Positions 45,621 to 55,852 are shown, numbered from the stretch's first letter. The stretch is 64,000 nt of DNA from Acidobacteriota bacterium (GCA_019639235.1 JAHBSG010000017.1:1-64000), one strand, 5' to 3'. The notes: a model not told the origin generated them from the letters alone. Numbers and translations: made by a program.

Positions 45621-45849
45621 TAACGGATCGTCCTTTCTGTTTATTACATAATCCTTATTATCAGACGCAACGTATTTCGTTGGCCCAGCCAATTCGTACG
45701 AACACCTGCTATCTGGAATCTTCGAATCAACCCCCTTCCCTCAGTTGCTTCTCCAACGGTGGACGACCCTGAAAAGTTACCGATTAAACAAACGACTGCG
45801 GGCATCTTAGGATTACCAACTCTGGTGTTTGCGTTAACGACATCTTTCT
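45621..45849. other. intergenic region before the metK promoter
   Basis: No open frame of note. There is a small dyad TTGG-CCCAG-CCAA. A 14-base segment TTATCAGACGCAAC is also found before the FAH gene near 59000. No recognised riboswitch motif. Confidence 0.5.
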
Positions 45850-45878
45850 TTGACAGTTTTGTGGAGAAAGACTACACT
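45850..45878 (+). promoter_or_regulatory. strong promoter of metK-ahcY
   Basis: Consensus -35 TTGACA (45850-45855), a 17-bp spacer and -10 TACACT (45873-45878). The predicted leader is about 50 bases. A TAAGC/GCTTA stem (45914-45918, 45927-45931) places most of the AAGGAG ribosome site in its loop. Confidence 0.75.
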
Positions 45879-45934
45879 TTTTAGTTTGTTGTGATGACAG
45901 AAAACGAAATCTATAAGCGTTAAGGAGCTTAATT

Positions 45935-48371
<2,437 letters not shown>

Positions 48372-48373
48372 TT

Positions 48374-48401
48374 CGTAAATCGTAAATAGTAAATCGTAAA
48401 T
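48374..48401. repeat. 7-bp tandem repeat (CGTAAAT-like, four copies)
   Basis: Four adjoining units CGTAAAT, CGTAAAT, AGTAAAT and CGTAAAT lie between the ahcY stop and its terminator. Confidence 0.8.
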
Positions 48402-48409
48402 AGAAAAGA

Positions 48410-48436
48410 GGCTCGGCATTTTGCCGGGCCTTTTTT
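48410..48436 (+). terminator. intrinsic terminator of metK-ahcY
   Basis: GGCTCGGCA (48410-48418) and TGCCGGGCC (48422-48430) pair over 9 bp with a TTT loop and are followed by six T. Confidence 0.9.
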
Positions 48437-48454
48437 ATTTTGCCATTCGAGAGA

Positions 48455-48502
48455 GTGTGGAGCACACGGTTATAACGCTAGCTAAACGTAGAGCCGTGAT
48501 AC
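48455..48502. repeat. REP-like unit, divergent left copy
   Basis: This 48-bp unit (GTGTGGAGCACACGG, then a TATAAC..TAGCTA core and GAGCCGTG) is an imperfect direct copy of the next unit at 48524. Its first part is a dyad GTGTG-GAG-CACAC. Confidence 0.75.
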
Positions 48503-48523
48503 GAAAGAATATTCTCTGCCGAA

Positions 48524-48626
48524 AGTGTGCGGAGCACACGGCTATAACTTTAGCTACACGTGGAGCCGCGAGGCGGAACGTGTAGAATGTTGCCAACCAA
48601 GATCTCAAAGCGTGTGAAACACGCGA
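48524..48626. repeat. left inverted repeat flanking the REP-associated transposase
   Basis: It holds a REP-like unit (48524-48585: GTGTGCGGAGCACACGGC, ATAACTTTAGCTACACGTGG, GGCGGAACGTGTAG) and a palindromic box AGCGTGTGAAACACGCGA (48609-48626). The same two parts occur in inverted order and orientation right of the transposase gene at 49075-49172. Confidence 0.8.
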
Positions 48627-48631
48627 CACCA

Positions 48632-49066
48632 ATGTCACATACACATTTTCTTTATCACATCGTTTTCGGAACCAAGGACCGTTTGCCGATGATCGACGTG
48701 TCATGGGAAAACGAACTTTACCGCTATCTCGCCGGTATTGTAAAAGGGCAAGGCGGAGAGGCGATCGAGATAAACGGCATGCCTGAACACGTGCACGTTT
48801 TCGCTCGCCTCCGGCCATGCGACTTCCCCGCGTTCATGCGCGAATTGAAAGCTAGTTCATCGAAATGGGCAAAGAGACATAACCCGAAGTTCGCGTGGCA
48901 GCGGCGTTACGGTGCTTTTACGGTAAGCGAATCGGCCGTAGAGTCCGTTCGAAAATACATTCGCGAACAGAAACAGCGACACGCAAAGCGGACGTTTGAG
49001 GAGGAATATACCGGGCTGCTGCGGAATCACAAGATCGCTTTTGATGAGAAATATTTGTGGGATTGA
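48632..49066 (+). CDS. REP-associated tyrosine transposase (Y1_Tnp, IS200-like)
   Basis: From the ATG at 48632 the product has 144 residues. It has the HUH motif in MPEHVHVFARL and the catalytic tyrosine in VRKYIREQKQRH, followed by RTFEEEYTGLL and a typical C-terminus DEKYLWD. Enzymes of this group cut and join single-stranded DNA at hairpins. It lies alone between inverted REP-like repeats, so it is probably a single-copy RAYT or a short IS200-like element that may still be active. No accessory TnpB/IscB is present. Confidence 0.88.
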   Translation: MSHTHFLYHIVFGTKDRLPMIDVSWENELYRYLAGIVKGQGGEAIEINGMPEHVHVFARLRPCDFPAFMRELKASSSKWAKRHNPKFAWQRRYGAFTVSESAVESVRKYIREQKQRHAKRTFEEEYTGLLRNHKIAFDEKYLWD

Positions 49067-49074
49067 GATGTATA

Positions 49075-49172
49075 TCGCGTGTTTCACACGCTTGGTCTTT
49101 CGGGCGTGATCAAACTACACATTCCGCTTCGCTCCATGTGTAGCTAAAGTTATGGCCGCGTGCTCCGCACGC
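49075..49172. repeat. right inverted repeat flanking the REP-associated transposase
   Basis: TCGCGTGTTTCACACGCT (49075-49092) and a REP-like unit (49115-49172, CTACACATTCCGCTTCG ... CCGCGTGCTCCGCACGC) mirror the left copy with about 85% identity by eye. Confidence 0.8.
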
Positions 49173-49729
49173 TTTTGAATTTTTATCGATTTTCAAAGCT
49201 ACTCACCTCATACCGGAAAATTCGGTTTCAGGGTTTAATCGTACTGGTTGCGGCTCTATTGTAGGCAGCAAAGCGATTTTCCGCCCGGGTGATGGGTTAT
49301 TTTCGGGTCGAAATGACCGCCGCCCGGCGGGCCGTCGTTCGTCGGTGGTTTTGACCGAAAGGCTTTTTTCGATCAGGGCTTGTGACAAAATTGGGGGCAC
49401 TTCGGTCAAGGGCCGGCAACAACTTCATCGAACCGGCCAATTTCCGCTTGCCCGATGTCTTCTCAACCCGCGTGCCACAGCCGCCCGACGCAACCACAGA
49501 CATTTTTCAGCTGAGGCGTTTCGGCACGATGGGACCGCATGAAACGATCGCTTTGACGTGGTCTAATTTGGCTTGACACGACCCCAGTGCCATACAGCGA
49601 TTCCGCCGTGCGCTTAAAATATCTCTTCATTCGAATATTGAAAAACTTGTAATGCACTCAGCCGTTACATGCTTCCGGGATTTCCGGCAAACAACTTCCG
49701 ATCGCCTAAAGCCAAAATCAAAGTTTGAG
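49173..49729. other. gene-poor stretch, possible decayed coding sequence
   Basis: No convincing gene. A plus-strand frame at about 49382-49576 reads protein-like (NNFIEPANFRLPDVF, FGTMGPHETIAL) but is short, lacks a ribosome site and is broken upstream by a stop and frame change near 49330-49385. It may be a remnant. I cannot name the parent family. Confidence 0.35.
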
Positions 49730-49978
49730 CTACCTCGAACGCCCGAAAAGTCTTACTTGTTCCTGAAACAGTAAATATATGTAATGGCACGCCGCATCTT
49801 CTGACGCAAAAACCTTTGTGTCGCTCTTGTTGCCTCGTTCGTCTAGATCGAAGACGGTCCACGTTCCATACGATTCTTGCAGGACGATCCCGGCAATCGA
49901 CAAATGTCCGTCAAGCGAATAGAAATTAGGATTGACGCCCAACTCGTCTAGCTTCTTGCGTAGTGTGTTTCGGTTCAT
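49730..49978 (-). CDS. small protein resembling toxin-immunity proteins
   Basis: The 82-residue protein has the pattern LRKKLDELGVNPNFYSLDG near the start, then WTVFDLDERG and FASEDAACHYIYLLF. I recall this layout (LG-x-x-P-x-x-YSLDGG, W-x-V-x-x-x-ERG, SEDEAC-x-Y-F) from small cytoplasmic proteins found beside polymorphic toxins and thought to be immunity proteins. No toxin gene is recognisable here, so it could be an orphan. It starts 24 bp after a lipoprotein gene on the same strand and is probably co-transcribed. The call rests on memory of the family only. Confidence 0.5.
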   Translation of the reverse strand: MNRNTLRKKLDELGVNPNFYSLDGHLSIAGIVLQESYGTWTVFDLDERGNKSDTKVFASEDAACHYIYLLFQEQVRLFGRSR

Positions 49979-50002
49979 TCCTACTCAAACCTGAACGGTT
50001 CC

Positions 50003-50500
50003 CTATTTCGCGGATTCCAGCCGGCGGCAGATCAGAGTGTAGTTAACGCCGCGGTGCACGGGTTCATGGGTAAAGCCCGCAGAGAAACCATCCTTTTGCC
50101 CCCGCACCGAGATGGTGTTTATACCAGGCTGTTCGTAAACATCCGTCCAACCTTCGCGGTTAAAGAAATCGAAAAAGAGATCGCGTACTGTTTCATACCC
50201 GTTTTCGGTGTAATAACCGTAAACGATGTACTCCTCGTCAGCGCGAAAACTCTTGCGCATGAGGATCAGACGGAACGAATCAGTTTTCGGAAGCGACTCA
50301 CAGACTCGGTTTACCTCCTGCAGCGACGGCGATTTTCGGATCGCTTCCTTTGTCGCCTCGGTTTCTCGCCGCTCATTCTCCAAAGACTCTGTCAGGGGAA
50401 AGAAGCCGCAGCCGCTTAAGAAGGCTATAAGAAATAGTGAGAACCCAATAGAGGTCGTTGGACAAAAATGCCTCAAAAAATAATAACCACACTTAAGCAT
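50003..50500 (-). CDS. hypothetical lipoprotein
   Basis: An AGGAG site lies 8 bases before the ATG at 50500, giving 165 residues. A hydrophobic stretch (SIGFSLFLIAFLSGC) ends in a lipobox with the acylated Cys near residue 31. A charged region and a globular domain follow with VYGYYTENGYETVRDLFFDFF. The domain resembles no family I can name with confidence. It was not extended to the upstream in-frame ATG at 50650, which lacks a ribosome site. The immunity-like gene follows. Confidence 0.6.
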   Translation of the reverse strand: MLKCGYYFLRHFCPTTSIGFSLFLIAFLSGCGFFPLTESLENERRETEATKEAIRKSPSLQEVNRVCESLPKTDSFRLILMRKSFRADEEYIVYGYYTENGYETVRDLFFDFFNREGWTDVYEQPGINTISVRGQKDGFSAGFTHEPVHRGVNYTLICRRLESAK

Positions 50501-50739
50501 ATAAGTGTCTCCTGAACACCCTTCGATCGTCCGGCCCCTCTCCCGGACTGGTGCCACTTTTTCCATAGTAATCGAAAAGAGCGCAGGTACAGAAGTCACG
50601 TTTTGTTCAGCTCCAATGCCACCGTCCTCAACGGTTCCGATACGTTTCATCCGCCACCCCGATCTTACGATGTGGGCTACATCAATCGCGTCGTCTTCGA
50701 CGACTCGGATCTATCGAGCCCCAACTGACCAGACATTTT

Positions 50740-50840
50740 TTGCGGCTTGCCGCATCGCAGAGCGGCGAAGCTCGGCTTCGCCGTTGGCTGCACCAGTACA
50801 CTTCGAGGCTGTGCCTCGGATCAGCGGCGAAGCCGCGGAA
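50740..50840. repeat. cluster of short hairpins
   Basis: Four adjoining dyads lie here: GCGGC-TT-GCCGC, CGGCGAAGC-TC-GGCTTCGCCG, CGAGGC-TGT-GCCTCG and GCGGCGAAGCCGC. They fit REP-like or stem-loop elements rather than coding sequence. Confidence 0.65.
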
Positions 50841-50864
50841 ATTATTAGGGCCCCGTCCGGAAAA

Positions 50865-51091
50865 GCGGAGCTTTTCCGCTCGGCGAGATGAGGGTCGGTC
50901 GAAGCCGTGACCAAAAGCTCCAGCGGCCGGCTGAGGTCGGGACTCCAATCGCGTAGCTTTTCCGCTCGGCGAGATGAGGGTCGGCCCGAGCCGTGACCCA
51001 AAGTTCCAGCGGCCGGCTGAAGCCGGGACTCCAAACGCGGAGCTTTTCCGCTCGGCGATAGGACGGGCCGGCTGAAGCCGGGACTCCAAAC
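50865..51091. repeat. 86-bp tandem repeat (two full copies and one deleted copy)
   Basis: Units at 50865-50950 and 50951-51036 are both 86 bp and about 90% alike. The third, 51037-51091, has an internal deletion of about 31 bp. Each unit starts GCGGAGCTTTTCCGCTCGGCGA and ends with GCCGGCTGAAGCCGGGACTCCAA, and each contains a perfect dyad CCGGCT-GA-AGCCGG or a near match. Protein-like frames across it are an effect of the repeat. Confidence 0.88.
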
Positions 51092-51228
51092 GCGGGACGC
51101 CAGATGGCAAATGCAAATGTTGAGTGTTTACAACGGTGTTGCATGCGAGTGATTAATGGAACTTGATTGGAATATCTTGCCAAAGGGAGATGTGGAGCTG
51201 CTCATGAATGGTGAATGCGGACGCTGAG

Positions 51229-51263
51229 CTCTGCAACTCCGCAACTTCGCAACTCTGCAACTC
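51229..51263. repeat. 8-bp tandem repeat (CTCTGCAA-like, four copies)
   Basis: CTCTGCAA, CTCCGCAA, CTTCGCAA and CTCTGCAA run in series, ending 3 bp before the stop of the convergent lptFG gene. Confidence 0.8.
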
Positions 51264-51265
51264 TT

Positions 51266-53575
51266 TCAGGTTCGGACGCGGGAGAGGAGGAAGAGGCCGG
51301 CGGCGGAGAAGATCAGCATCGGAGCCCAGATGGCGAACCAGGCGGGGACAGAGCCATTAAGCCCCAGCTGATCGAACATTGCCGAAACGCCCATAAAGAC
51401 CAGCCAGACCGCGACGGCATACCCGACCGAGACGACCTTTCCCTTTCGGCCGAGCGAAATCGCAAACGGCGCCGTAAAGAAGGCCACAACGACCGGGAGA
51501 AACAGCAGGCCGATGCGCTTGTGATAGGCCACTGCAAGGCTCCGCTTTTCTGACTCGGCCCGCGAGACCTCGGACTGCTGCGAGATCTCCGACAAGGTCA
51601 TCTCGCTCGGTTTGCGCACGGTCCCGAGTACCGGATCGATACTAAGTGCGAAACGCTCGGCCGAAGTTCCCTGCTTAATCTCACCGCCGCCTGTGACCGC
51701 AAGGGAACGCCACTCGCCCTCCGCCGAGAGCTCAGCTCCATCCCAATTTGCCTTTTCCGAACGGTACAGGGTTTGCGCTGTGCCTTCCTCACCACGAACA
51801 AGAAGAAATGTATCCGAGAGGGTGCGAGCTTGAACTCGGTCGGAAACCTTCTCCAGCTCGTTATCAGACACAGTGCTATTATTACTAAACGACAGCACTC
51901 GACCCTGATCGACCAGCCAGACACGGCCGCCGGTCACAACGCGGGTGGTCGTCTCGCGAAGTTGGCGGCGGAGGCCTTCCTGGAGCTTGTTCGCCCGCGG
52001 TGTAACGCTGTCGGACAAGATGAGCAGCAGAATACCTAGAAACAACGTGAAGATAACCGCCGGAAGTAATAGACGATAAATGCTTTGTCCCGATCCGATC
52101 CATGCCACCATCTCGTTCTGCCGCGACTTGATGACGTATGTGGAAAGTATTGCGAGCATCGCGGCCGAGGGAGCGATCTGAAGAAAGACGAAGGGAGCGA
52201 GGAAGAAAAGATATTGCCCCAACAGCGCAAAACCGCCCTGCTTCCCTGCCGCAAAACGCCACAGTTCGAACGCCGTAAATACGAAAAACAATACACTTAG
52301 GAATGCAAGCGTGAGCCCGAAGTACCTAAGCAGATTGGTGAAGATGTCGAAGTCGCGAAGCCCGGTCGTCAGGTCCATCAAGATACTTGACCGTTGAACG
52401 CCCTTCCGTTCGAAAAGCCCCTTCGGCAGAAGCTCGCCAAGCCGGTCGAACCGCAGGCCCGAGCCCGCGATCCGCTGGCTGACGAACAGCCACGCGATGA
52501 CCCCGATGCTCCCCAGAAGCGGCAGAAGCGATGCGCTGATGACCGGAAGCGTTCCCGCCCGGGCGAATTGCTCCGAGACCATCGAGAGCAAATAGAACCC
52601 GAGGAGCGTAATGAGAGCCAGGAAGATACCGACGCCGCGGCCGCCGCGGTTGAAGCGAAGTACCATTCCCGCCCCGAGAAATGCGAAGATCAACGGTGCG
52701 AAGGAGAGTAACAATCGCCTTTGGACGAGGACCTCGGCTTCACGGCGTTCGGCTCCATCCTTTGCACTGGCGTAATCAACGAGTTCCCCGATGCCGAGTT
52801 CCTGCGGCGAGAGTTCGGCACTCTTCAGCCGCTCGATCAGCTCCGAACGCCGCGTTCGAATCGAGATGCGGATGTCGCCGAGGTTCTCTGCGGTGATCTT
52901 TTCGCCCTCGGTTCCCTTTCCAATCGTGATCGCCCGAGCCTGTTCGAGCACAAGCTCGGATGCTTCATCGGTAGAATCGATGCGGCCTCCGTTGCTCGTT
53001 ATCAGACGCACGTCTTTCGTCTTTGGATCTTCGGCGTAGATGAAGAGGTCACGCCATTCGCCCGTGGCCGTATCGCCACGGCCGGCGTAGATCGTAAAGC
53101 CCGCGAGTTCTGTGTTGAAAGTCCCGGGTTCGATCGGCGACTCAAGCTTGAGTATCGCCGCCCGAATGGCGATGTTCCGCACCGCTCCGGCCGCCGCAGG
53201 AACCCCGTAAATATTGACGATCAAGGCGAAGATCGAAAGCCCGAGCCCGAGGACCGCTATCGGAGCAACGATCTGCAGGTTGCCGATTCCCGCGGCACGG
53301 ATAGCGACAAGTTCGCTGTCGCCCTGCATTCTGGACAGACCGATGATCGTGCCGACAAGGACCGCCATCGGGCATGTGAACGCGATAACGCTTGGTAAAA
53401 GGGCCGCGGCAAGTTGCCAGACAAGGCCCGAAGGCAGGTTGACGCTAAAGAAGATCTCGGCAAACTTCCCTGCCTGCTGAATGAAAAGAACGACGCTCAA
53501 GAGCAGCCACGAGAAAAGGATATAAGGGCCGATGGCCCCTAAAATGTATCGTGCGATCTTTGGTCCGAATGACAT
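51266..53575 (-). CDS. LptF-LptG fused permease (YjgP/YjgQ family, two modules)
   Basis: The 769-residue protein has two copies of the LptF/LptG architecture. The N-terminal module (about 1-380) starts with helices around YILFSWLLLSVVLF and a jellyroll-like loop (PGTFNTELAGFTIYAGRGD). The C-terminal module (about 395-769) starts with DIFTNLLRYFGLTLAFL. Single LptF or LptG proteins have about 360 residues. LptF and LptG form the membrane part of the LptB2FG extractor that pulls LPS from the inner membrane. A fusion fixes their 1:1 ratio. recO lies 8 bp upstream and the gene ends in the repeat-rich zone. Confidence 0.88.
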   Translation of the reverse strand: MSFGPKIARYILGAIGPYILFSWLLLSVVLFIQQAGKFAEIFFSVNLPSGLVWQLAAALLPSVIAFTCPMAVLVGTIIGLSRMQGDSELVAIRAAGIGNLQIVAPIAVLGLGLSIFALIVNIYGVPAAAGAVRNIAIRAAILKLESPIEPGTFNTELAGFTIYAGRGDTATGEWRDLFIYAEDPKTKDVRLITSNGGRIDSTDEASELVLEQARAITIGKGTEGEKITAENLGDIRISIRTRRSELIERLKSAELSPQELGIGELVDYASAKDGAERREAEVLVQRRLLLSFAPLIFAFLGAGMVLRFNRGGRGVGIFLALITLLGFYLLSMVSEQFARAGTLPVISASLLPLLGSIGVIAWLFVSQRIAGSGLRFDRLGELLPKGLFERKGVQRSSILMDLTTGLRDFDIFTNLLRYFGLTLAFLSVLFFVFTAFELWRFAAGKQGGFALLGQYLFFLAPFVFLQIAPSAAMLAILSTYVIKSRQNEMVAWIGSGQSIYRLLLPAVIFTLFLGILLLILSDSVTPRANKLQEGLRRQLRETTTRVVTGGRVWLVDQGRVLSFSNNSTVSDNELEKVSDRVQARTLSDTFLLVRGEEGTAQTLYRSEKANWDGAELSAEGEWRSLAVTGGGEIKQGTSAERFALSIDPVLGTVRKPSEMTLSEISQQSEVSRAESEKRSLAVAYHKRIGLLFLPVVVAFFTAPFAISLGRKGKVVSVGYAVAVWLVFMGVSAMFDQLGLNGSVPAWFAIWAPMLIFSAAGLFLLSRVRT

Positions 53576-53583
53576 CCCTTTTC

Positions 53584-54330
53584 TCAGATATTCGCCCGTG
53601 CGGTCGCCTTCGCCTGGCTCGGGCCGGCCGCCTTCGATAGCAATTTGAATACGATAGCAGAAAGCTCGCGGAGTATCTCGCGGTGGCTTTCAGCTTCGCG
53701 CAAATACTCGGCCGGCGAGACACGCAAAATGCGAAGCAGCGTATTCCGAACGCCCGGAGCGATCGGCCGCCTTCCCTTCACCGAGCAGCGGGTGCACTGC
53801 AGCCGGTCTTCGGCGTCAAGCTCGGAAGCCTCGGCGGGGTCAAATTCCCTTCCGCAGCGAGCGCAAACGGACCAATCCGGCAGAAAGCCCTCGATCCGCA
53901 AAAGCCAAACTTCGAAGTAGAGTTCGACGGCGGTAAGGTCCGTATCGCGCTCGGCCGCTATCAAGATAAGAGCCCGAAGCATCCGGTAAAGCAGCGGCGA
54001 AGGCAGGTTCGGTTGGGCGAAAACGTTGGTCAGGTCCGCGAACCTTGAAAATACCTTGAGGAAACGCGGGTCGCTCGCTGCTTCGAAAGATGAGATGACA
54101 AGGTCCGCCTTCTGGATCGAGACAAGTTCCCGGTCATCCTTTTGGAAATATTCGAGCTGGACGATCGAGAACGGCTCGAGCGAGCTGCCGAACTTGCTGT
54201 GCAAACGCCTCGCACCTTTGGCGACGCCGCGGACTATACCGAACTCGCGGGTAAGAAAGAGCGCGATGCGGTCCGCTTCGGCGAGGTTATAGGTCTTGAG
54301 GACAATGCTTTCAGATTCGTGCAAAGGCAT
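53584..54330 (-). CDS. recO: DNA repair protein RecO
   Basis: The 248-residue protein has the N-terminal OB domain (ESESIVLKTYNLAEADRIA, VRGVAKGARR) and a four-cysteine zinc site in CARCGREFD and LQCTRCS. RecO anneals ssDNA and helps load RecA. An AGGAGGG precedes the ATG by 9 bases. It sits between a small membrane-protein gene and lptFG. Confidence 0.93.
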   Translation of the reverse strand: MPLHESESIVLKTYNLAEADRIALFLTREFGIVRGVAKGARRLHSKFGSSLEPFSIVQLEYFQKDDRELVSIQKADLVISSFEAASDPRFLKVFSRFADLTNVFAQPNLPSPLLYRMLRALILIAAERDTDLTAVELYFEVWLLRIEGFLPDWSVCARCGREFDPAEASELDAEDRLQCTRCSVKGRRPIAPGVRNTLLRILRVSPAEYLREAESHREILRELSAIVFKLLSKAAGPSQAKATARANI

Positions 54331-54357
54331 CCGGCATCGCCCTCCTAAAGCCGCGGC

Positions 54358-54528
54358 TTACCAAGGAATGAAATAGAGCAGCCAGGCGATCGCAAGGCTG
54401 ATAACGACGAATTGGAGGAACGACTTCAATCCGTAGATCACGCGCTCGCGGGTGGTCCCATCGGAGAATACGGCGAAGAGCACCGAGATGAAAAAAGCGA
54501 AGATGAGCAAGAAAAGAAAGTGCGTCAT
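54358..54528 (-). CDS. 56-residue membrane protein
   Basis: The reading frame MTHFLFLLIFAFFISV... to ...LLYFIPW has 56 codons and two hydrophobic helices joined by a short charged loop (SDGTTRERV). A GGAGG site lies about 6 bases before the ATG, and the ATG overlaps the upstream stop (ATGA). That coupling and the good codon pattern support a real gene. It lies between a DUF6677-like protein and recO. Function unknown. Confidence 0.75.
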   Translation of the reverse strand: MTHFLFLLIFAFFISVLFAVFSDGTTRERVIYGLKSFLQFVVISLAIAWLLYFIPW

Positions 54529-54905
54529 TTCTTCCTCCCGTAGTAGATATCTAGGGCGTCAACGACCGCGAGGTAGTTGAGCAATCCGGCAGCTTCGAGC
54601 AATCGGCCGCCGTACTCGAAGGTTGCGCTCGCTGCCGCATCGGGCGAAGGCGTCACCGAAAACACAAACGAAATGGCGGCCCCGAGGCCATTGCCAAGCT
54701 TTGCGAATGCGTTGAGCAAGTAAAGAAGCTGACCATCGCGATACTCGAATCCGGGGTAATATGCACCGCCGGTCGCGATCGCGATGATGAACATTATCCA
54801 GATCGAGGCCGAAATGATCAGGCCGCGGCGGTTCTTCTTCTGAATAAAGTGGCCCGCCCCGGGAAACAGCCAGGAAGCGATGCCGATGACGATTGGATTA
54901 TCCAT
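54525..54905 (-). CDS. small membrane protein, DUF6677-like
   Basis: The 126-residue protein begins with WLFPGAGHFIQKKNRRGL, the signature of DUF6677/TM2-like proteins, and has about three hydrophobic segments. It heads a minus-strand set with the 56-residue membrane protein, recO and lptFG. Function is unknown. An ATG at 54905 has only a weak ribosome site. Confidence 0.7.
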   Translation of the reverse strand: MDNPIVIGIASWLFPGAGHFIQKKNRRGLIISASIWIMFIIAIATGGAYYPGFEYRDGQLLYLLNAFAKLGNGLGAAISFVFSVTPSPDAAASATFEYGGRLLEAAGLLNYLAVVDALDIYYGRKK

Positions 54906-55017
54906 TTCTTAGCTGAGCAAGTACCTTAAGAGTCAGAACCCGACAGTTAAACCGATACGCGAGCGAGACATCTAAACTATTCCATATAAATGCTTTGTGG
55001 CGAATCCAAAGTGTCAC

Positions 55018-55788
55018 TTAAGATAACTGAGACATCACTTTAGGTTTTTCGCCCGACAAGCTCATACCGCTCGCACATTCTTCGACAAATCTCTGAAACA
55101 GCCGCCGCGAAAACCCGTCGAAGGTCCAACACAATTCCGGGTGCCATTGCACGCCGACCTGAAATCTCGCTCGGTCAATTCCCTCGACCGCCTCGACCAC
55201 GCCGTCCGCGGCTCGGGCGGAAACCCGCAACCCCGTGCCCACATCCTTGACCGACTGATGATGATGCGAATTCACCCGCTTTTCGCCCGGTTCTGACGAA
55301 GCGATCTCGGCCAGGTGGCTGTCTTCCTCTATATCAACGCGGTGCGAGAGCCGCTCGAGCGGCATTCCCTGCTCGTGCTTTAGAGCATTTGTCACCTGGC
55401 TCGGGATGTCCTGCACCAGCGAACCGCCGCGGACGACGTTGAGGATCTGCATCCCAAAGCAAATTCCCAAGATCGGCAGGCCGAGTTCGTCGGCGGCAAG
55501 TATCGCGAGCCGGTCGGTCTCGTCCTTCTCAAATATCACTTTCTTTAGCCCGATGGCCGGCTCCTCGCCGTAACGGGCCGGGTCGGGGTCGGTGTCGCTG
55601 CCCGGCAGTAGCAGCCCATCCAGCGTCGAAACGGCCGCATCGATATAATCTCTTTCCGCGATCAGCGGCAGCATCACAGGAACGCCGCCCGCGGCCCAAA
55701 TCGCTTCGGAATAATGCCGCCCCAGATAAAATCTTCCGGTCTCAAGTTCGATGCGAGTTGTTATTCCGATCCGTGGCCGTGATGCCAT
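55018..55788 (-). CDS. class I glutamine amidotransferase-like hydrolase (PuuD/peptidase C26 type)
   Basis: From the ATG at 55788 the product has about 256 residues. LLLPGSDTDPDPARYG is the substrate-side PuuD motif, LGICFGMQILNV carries the nucleophile Cys and GVQWHPE the catalytic His. PuuD hydrolyses gamma-glutamyl-GABA in putrescine use; related enzymes act on other gamma-glutamyl amides. No other polyamine genes are near. It is divergent from hslV across 64 bp that contain an inverted repeat. Confidence 0.83.
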   Translation of the reverse strand: MASRPRIGITTRIELETGRFYLGRHYSEAIWAAGGVPVMLPLIAERDYIDAAVSTLDGLLLPGSDTDPDPARYGEEPAIGLKKVIFEKDETDRLAILAADELGLPILGICFGMQILNVVRGGSLVQDIPSQVTNALKHEQGMPLERLSHRVDIEEDSHLAEIASSEPGEKRVNSHHHQSVKDVGTGLRVSARAADGVVEAVEGIDRARFQVGVQWHPELCWTFDGFSRRLFQRFVEECASGMSLSGEKPKVMSQLS

Positions 55789-55809
55789 ATAAACTTCAAT
55801 GTTCAGATA

Positions 55810-55844
55810 AAACCTAAACCGTGTCAATTTGAGCATTTAGGTTT
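55810..55844. promoter_or_regulatory. inverted repeat in the puuD-like/hslV divergent region
   Basis: AAACCTAAA (55810-55818) and TTTAGGTTT (55836-55844) are perfect 9-bp inverted copies with a 17-bp gap, placed between two divergent starts. This fits an operator for a dimeric regulator, not tested. Confidence 0.45.
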
Positions 55845-55852
55845 CAACTCTT

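Noticed and set aside
45621..45934. SAM or SAH riboswitch before metK
   Set aside because: No recognisable SAM-I, SAM-II or SAH core could be found, and the predicted leader after the promoter is only about 50 bases.
50865..51091. CRISPR array
   Set aside because: Units are 86 bp, adjoin without spacers and have no cas genes nearby.
50682..51183. Three overlapping minus-strand frames with repeated ESRLQPA-like words
   Set aside because: They lie in the 86-bp tandem repeat and reflect its periodicity, not a repeat protein; there is no ribosome site.
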